Below the pieces are notes generated by a model. The model made no database searches. It was not told the DNA's origin and worked only from the letters and a program-made list of their open reading frames with translations. 64,000 nucleotides of DNA, from assembly GCF_019578655.1 (NCBI RefSeq), contig NC_063257.1, forward strand, positions 26,057,939 through 26,121,938. The letters are read 5' to 3'. The stretch's first letter is position 1. Each line of letters starts with the position of its first letter. The position numbers and the translations under genes are program-made. This document shows positions 60,123 through 64,000 of this stretch, in pieces. Origin of the DNA: Ricinus communis (Eukaryota > Streptophyta > Magnoliopsida > Malpighiales > Euphorbiaceae).

Positions 60123-60727
60123 ATGGCCTCTATGACTAGACGACCATAGTTTCAAGATGATCCTAGAGGTTCATTATACAACTTGGGAGTTTCTTTTGAC
60201 AAGGCTTGGGAGACCATCTCACAGGGGGACGAGCCTTACTACCCGAGCAAGTCTAAGGCATCTAGCCTCTCTGATAGCCTGCAATATCTTTATTGCCTGC
60301 TCGCATATACATTGACAAGTCGAGGGGACAATTTTGGAGTGGTCACCCAACCTGATGAGGGTGGACATGGGGCATGCATTAGCCAAGTAGTGCAAGACTA
60401 TTACTGGGGACCCAAAGAAGACTTTTATCTATTTCGGGTCTTGTGTGACCAGGATTGCTATGAGGACGGAACTACTGGATAGAGCTATGTTAGATGAGTT
60501 GACACTGGTTAGCGAGATGACCCCTATTGGCCTCTCTACTATGCTACATTTGAGGTTGGTCACCTGAAGGATAGGGCCCCTAGGGACAGAGTACATACTT
60601 CTTCGGTTGATAGCCCGGGCAGCTCGGGAGTGAGTAGGGGGAGCACCCCAGACCTACAGATATTCTTAGCCCCTTCAAACCTTCATCCTCATCAGCTCCT
60701 CGGCCATTTAATGTACAGATTAATGAG
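60123..60727 (+). pseudogene. env-position ORF fragment, N-terminal domain deleted
   Basis: ATG 60123, MASMTRRP, TAG, then FQDDPRGSLYNLGVSFDKAWE and YYPSKSKASSLSDSLQYLY, LLAYTLTSRGDNFGVVTQPD. The last parts align with copies 1 and 2 (YYPSRS..SSL.DHL.Y.HTLLAY.ITG.GDSFG), but the FRLGGREFSMSVPQFG core is missing. A more distant stretch follows after the stop at about 60480 (GEMTPIGLSTM-like, matching MTPLGIRQM). The sequence is cut at 60728. Confidence 0.65.
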
Positions 60728-60991
60728 TGTTATCCCAAATGTATAAGGCGACCCACACTTAGAATTAATCTAATAAACATAACTAGAGGCCAAACTAAAC
60801 AAGTAATGAAGAAAGCCCAAACAAATAGAGTTTTAAACTAATAAAACACTCAAAGGCCAAAATACATAAGAAGTTAAATAAGGAGTAGTTTCAGTGCAAA
60901 GGGAAATTAATAAGGAGTCAAGATTCTTGAAGTCCAGCTCATTAGGCTTGTTTGAGGCTTGTGCTTCCACAATTTGATTTGTCACTAAGGC
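60728..60991 (-). mobile_element. 3' flank/LTR piece of a reverse-strand Ty3/gypsy element
   Basis: Starts TGTTATCCCAAATG at an abrupt junction with the env-position fragment and runs to the end of the reverse-strand polyprotein. It may include an LTR terminus (TG) at 60728, but no full LTR is recognisable. Confidence 0.4.
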
Positions 60992-63600
60992 TTAAGCAAA
61001 TAACGCCATTGCATCCTTAATCTTCTTGGCTCTTGCTCTTGTGATTGGACCACTCCCCATATATAAAGAATCTTGCTCATATGGGTTTGTAGGAGTACTA
61101 GTATTTCCATTATTCCTTTCTTCCTTAAGTGAATTCGTCCTCGAATTAGCACCTTCAAAATTAAAAGGAGATAAATTACAAACATTAAAGGTTGCACTAA
61201 CATTATACTCACTTAGATGGTAAGGTTTGTAAGCATAATCACTAATCCTAGCAACCAGTTGGAACGGTCCATCTCCTCTTGCTTGCAACTTAGAACGCCT
61301 TTGAAGAGAAAACCTCTCCTTGTGCATATGCAACCACACCCTATCACCAGGTTCAAACACAACTTATTTCCGACCTTTGTTGTGATGACGTGTGGCTTTC
61401 TCATTTGTCTTCTTAATTTTTCCCTTACCTTGTCATAAAGTTGGCTAACATATTCAGCCTTCTTGGAACCATCCAAGTTAGCATGCTCTTGTAATGGCAA
61501 AGGTAATAAATCCAAAGGAATTAGTGGATTAAAACCATCAATAACTTCGAAAGGACTATAATGAGTAGATGAATGCACACTCCTATTATATGCAAACTCT
61601 ACATGAGGTAAGCAATCTTCCAAGGTTTGATATGTTTTTTATAATAGCACGCAATTATTGTCCTAAGGCGCTATTAACCACTTCGGTTTGACCATTCATT
61701 TGAGGGTGACAAGTAGTAGAAACAGTTTAGTACCAAACTTAGTCCACAACATCTTCCAAAAATTAAACAAAAATTTCACATCCCTATCACTAAGAATAGT
61801 ATTAGGCATGCCATGCAAACATACTACTTCTCTAAGGAATAAATCAGCAATATGTGATGCATCATCGGCTTTATGACATGCAATAAAGTGTGCCATTTTA
61901 CTAAATCTATCAACCACCACATAAATCCATAGAGACATCAATCCAAGGTGAAATAGAAATAGGCAATAGCATATATAATCCATGGGGCTTGCTTTTAGAC
62001 TTAGCACGTAAATGAACAATATAGTTGGCATAATATTTCTCAATATCAACACGCATTTTGGGCCAATAAAAGTGCTCATGCAACATATCTAAATTCATAG
62101 CAACACCAAAATGCCTCATCAATCCTCCCTTATGCAATTCTTTTAAAAATAATCTACGCATAGAATAATTAGGCATATATAATTGATTATTCTTCAACAA
62201 GTAGCCATCATACCTATAGTATTTATCAAAAGCTCCATGCTTACATGCATCATCACACTTCCAAAATCAGGATCATCAAGTAATTTAAACCTAACCAATT
62301 TAGAATGAAGTGTGTTAATCAAGGCATAACTCCTAAAGAGTGCATCAGCCACCACATTATCCTTACCCGGTTGGATATTTAGGAGTCAAGAACTCGTTAA
62401 TGGGAATAGTTTTTTTGAATATCACATAAGGAAAAGTCTTGATAAATGAACTCCAAGTTGCATGACTTTTGTTCAATTTATTTGACCCTTCAAATGCTTT
62501 AACCTTTCATGATCTATATGAATTACAAACTCCTTGGGCAATAAATAATATTTCCATGTCTCCAACACCCACACTAATGCATACATCTCCTTATCATAGG
62601 TGGGATAGTATAAACTTGCACCACTAAGCTTTTCACTATAATAGGCAATTGGTCTACCCTCTTGCATCAATACAGCTCTAATTCCAACACTAGAAGCATC
62701 ACAATCAATCTCAAAAGTAGAACCAAAATTAGGCAAAGCAAGTAAAGGAGCATCAATCAATTTATCTTTCAAAACCTGAAATGCCCTATCTTATGCCTCT
62801 CCCCATTTAAAACCTACATGCTTCTTAATAATCTCAGTTAAAGAGGCGACAAGGTATAAAAGTCCCTAACAAATCGCCTATAGAAGCTAGCTAGGCCGTG
62901 AAAAAATCTCACCTCACTCACACTCTTAGGTGTCGGCCAAAAAGCAATAGCCTCTATCTTTTCTTTATCTACCTCAATCCCAGCACTAACAACAAATCCA
63001 AGAAAAACTACCTTAGGAGTGCAACACTCACACTTGCCAAGATTAGCATAAAGCTGTTTTCTTTGCAAGGCATCAAATAAAGTCCAGAGATGCTCTAAAT
63101 GCTCGTGCATCGAATTGCTATAGACTAATATGTCATCAAAATACACAACAATAAACTTGTTGATACAAGGATGCAAAACATGGTTCATAAGTCTCGTAAA
63201 GGTACTAGGGGCATTAGTTAGCACAAAAGGCATCACTAGCCACTCATACAAACCATACTTAGTCTTAAAGGAAATTTTCCATCTATTCTCTAATTTCATG
63301 CGTATTTGATGATATCTAGACTTAAGGTCAATTTTAGAGAAGATTTTAGCACCATATAATTCTTCCAACATATCATCTAATCTAGGAATTGGATTACGAC
63401 ACTTTACCATAATCTTATTCACGGTGCGACAATCGACACACATCGTCAAAGATCCATCTTTCTTGGGCACCAAAAGGATAGGTACAACACATGTGCTCGT
63501 ACTTTTAGAAAGCAACTCTTCCACTTACTGTTGCAATTCCTTGGTTTCTTCCTGGTTGCTCCAATATATAAGGCGATTAGGTATTTGTGCACCAAGTATA
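60992..63600 (-). pseudogene. Ty3/gypsy pol (RT-RNase H-integrase), decayed
   Basis: Read on the minus strand from 63600. RT (63524-62838): [50 protein letters not shown]; catalytic Asp at residues 66, 130 and 131 of that frame, YFDD intact. RNase H (62772-62473): [38 protein letters not shown], with its D, E and D visible. A linker follows (VVADALFRSYALI). Integrase: HKGGLMRHFGVA, FYWPKM, a zinc-binding segment whose Cys positions read Tyr/His ([14 protein letters not shown]), [32 protein letters not shown]; a shifted frame near 61670 keeps GQTEVV. The C-terminus has FEPGDRVWLHMHKERFSLQR and ends SGPITRARAKKIKDAMALF (60992). Several frameshifts and stops break it. No chromodomain was seen. 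Confidence 0.93.
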
Positions 63601-63604
63601 AAGA

Positions 63605-64000
63605 AAATTAATTGATTGAGTATTGATATCATTCTCAGAATGAGCGGGAACAAAATTTTTTAAGGAAAGAGGGAACATCAAGAATCAAGGCATGCCCCAA
63701 TAATCCAATTCAAGATTTGCACCATTAGGATCTCCATCATTCCATGTTCCTCTAGGCATAAGGACTCCTAATGACACAACGTTTGGCGTAAGGAATCATG
63801 AGATGCAATTGACAAGCTTAACTGGTGGCTTGGGGTGTGACTTAATGATCTAGTAGGACGAGACACAAATCCACACGCATAAGGCATGTTGCTTTTGATT
63901 AATCCAAGCGGGAATGTGCATGTTTTGATGTTTGGAATGCATATAATTATGTAAATTGGGCTGGGGTGTTATTAGGTATGCTCACATGAATTTTTCCTTG
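63605..64000 (-). repeat. 1-kb repeat, inverted, running off the window
   Basis: Reverse-complement landmarks: attgatatcattctcag, tctccatcattccatgttcc, ggcgtaaggaatcatg, aattgacaagcttaac, gatctagtaggacgagac, attaatccaagcggg and ggaatgcatataatt. It abuts the start of the decayed RT region. Confidence 0.82.

Larger units (their letters stand above)
56856..60727 (+). mobile_element. Athila-like element, internally deleted, 3'-truncated
   Basis: Order: 5' LTR (56856-58281), tRNA-Asp-type PBS, decayed gag, a pol-linker remnant, post-pol motif, polypurine-type motif and an env-position ORF fragment. RT, RNase H and integrase have been removed by an internal deletion. The right end is cut at 60728 by reverse-strand gypsy sequence, so no 3' LTR is present. 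Confidence 0.85.

Overview
This window looks like repeat-dense, gene-poor nuclear DNA from a plant, probably a eudicot. The evidence is the mix of decayed LTR retrotransposons: Athila-like Ty3/gypsy elements with a TGGCGCCGTTGCCGGGGA tRNA-Asp-type primer-binding site and an env-position ORF, a second Ty3/gypsy lineage primed from a tRNA-Met-type site, and long solo LTRs. AT-rich sequence and frequent TAG stops at former CAG/CGG-type codons fit old, heavily methylated DNA. I see no intact host gene, no rRNA or tRNA gene and no CRISPR array. Species cannot be fixed from the sequence alone.

Layout. 1-12477: a minisatellite of about 320 monomers of 39 bp, entered from beyond the left edge, with 117-bp trimer higher-order repeats and an internal block repeated exactly 3120 bp (80 monomers) away. 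12478-17487: truncated Athila-like copy 1 (CACGG-rich promoter modules, TATA box, intron, env-position ORF, 3' region, 3' LTR). 17488-18345: reverse-strand remnant of a Ty3/gypsy polyprotein C-terminus and its 3' flank. 18345-26280: copies of a dispersed and locally tandem repeat of about 0.95-1.0 kb, broken by a solo LTR (20032-21484, minus) and another LTR-like insert (24153-24813). 26285-37735: composite Athila-like copy 2 (truncated LTR, integrase remnant, a 2.3-kb LTR-like insert, then promoter modules, intron, env-position pseudogene and 3' LTR). 37736-39690: 1-kb repeats. 39690-42953: 3' part of Athila-like copy 3. 42954-44670: reverse-strand gypsy debris. 44670-49520: 1-kb repeats with a forward polyprotein C-terminal remnant. 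49602-53402: reverse-strand Ty3/gypsy (RT, gag, leader, PBS, LTR piece). 53400-56855: more 1-kb repeats in both orientations. 56856-60727: 5' LTR, PBS and internally deleted body of another Athila-like element. 60728-63600: reverse-strand Ty3/gypsy pol remnant. 63605-64000: inverted 1-kb repeat.

How it fits together. The recurring Athila-like unit is the most organised thing here. Two copies share a promoter made of repeated CACGG/CCGTG palindrome modules, a TATA-like box, a short leader, a GTAAGT...TTGCATTAG intron and an env-position reading frame. Similar CACGG clusters sit in the U3 of their LTRs. The AAGTGTGGGG polypurine-type motif recurs at the LTR edge, after the coding regions and inside the intron. 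No element is intact. All homology statements are by eye.
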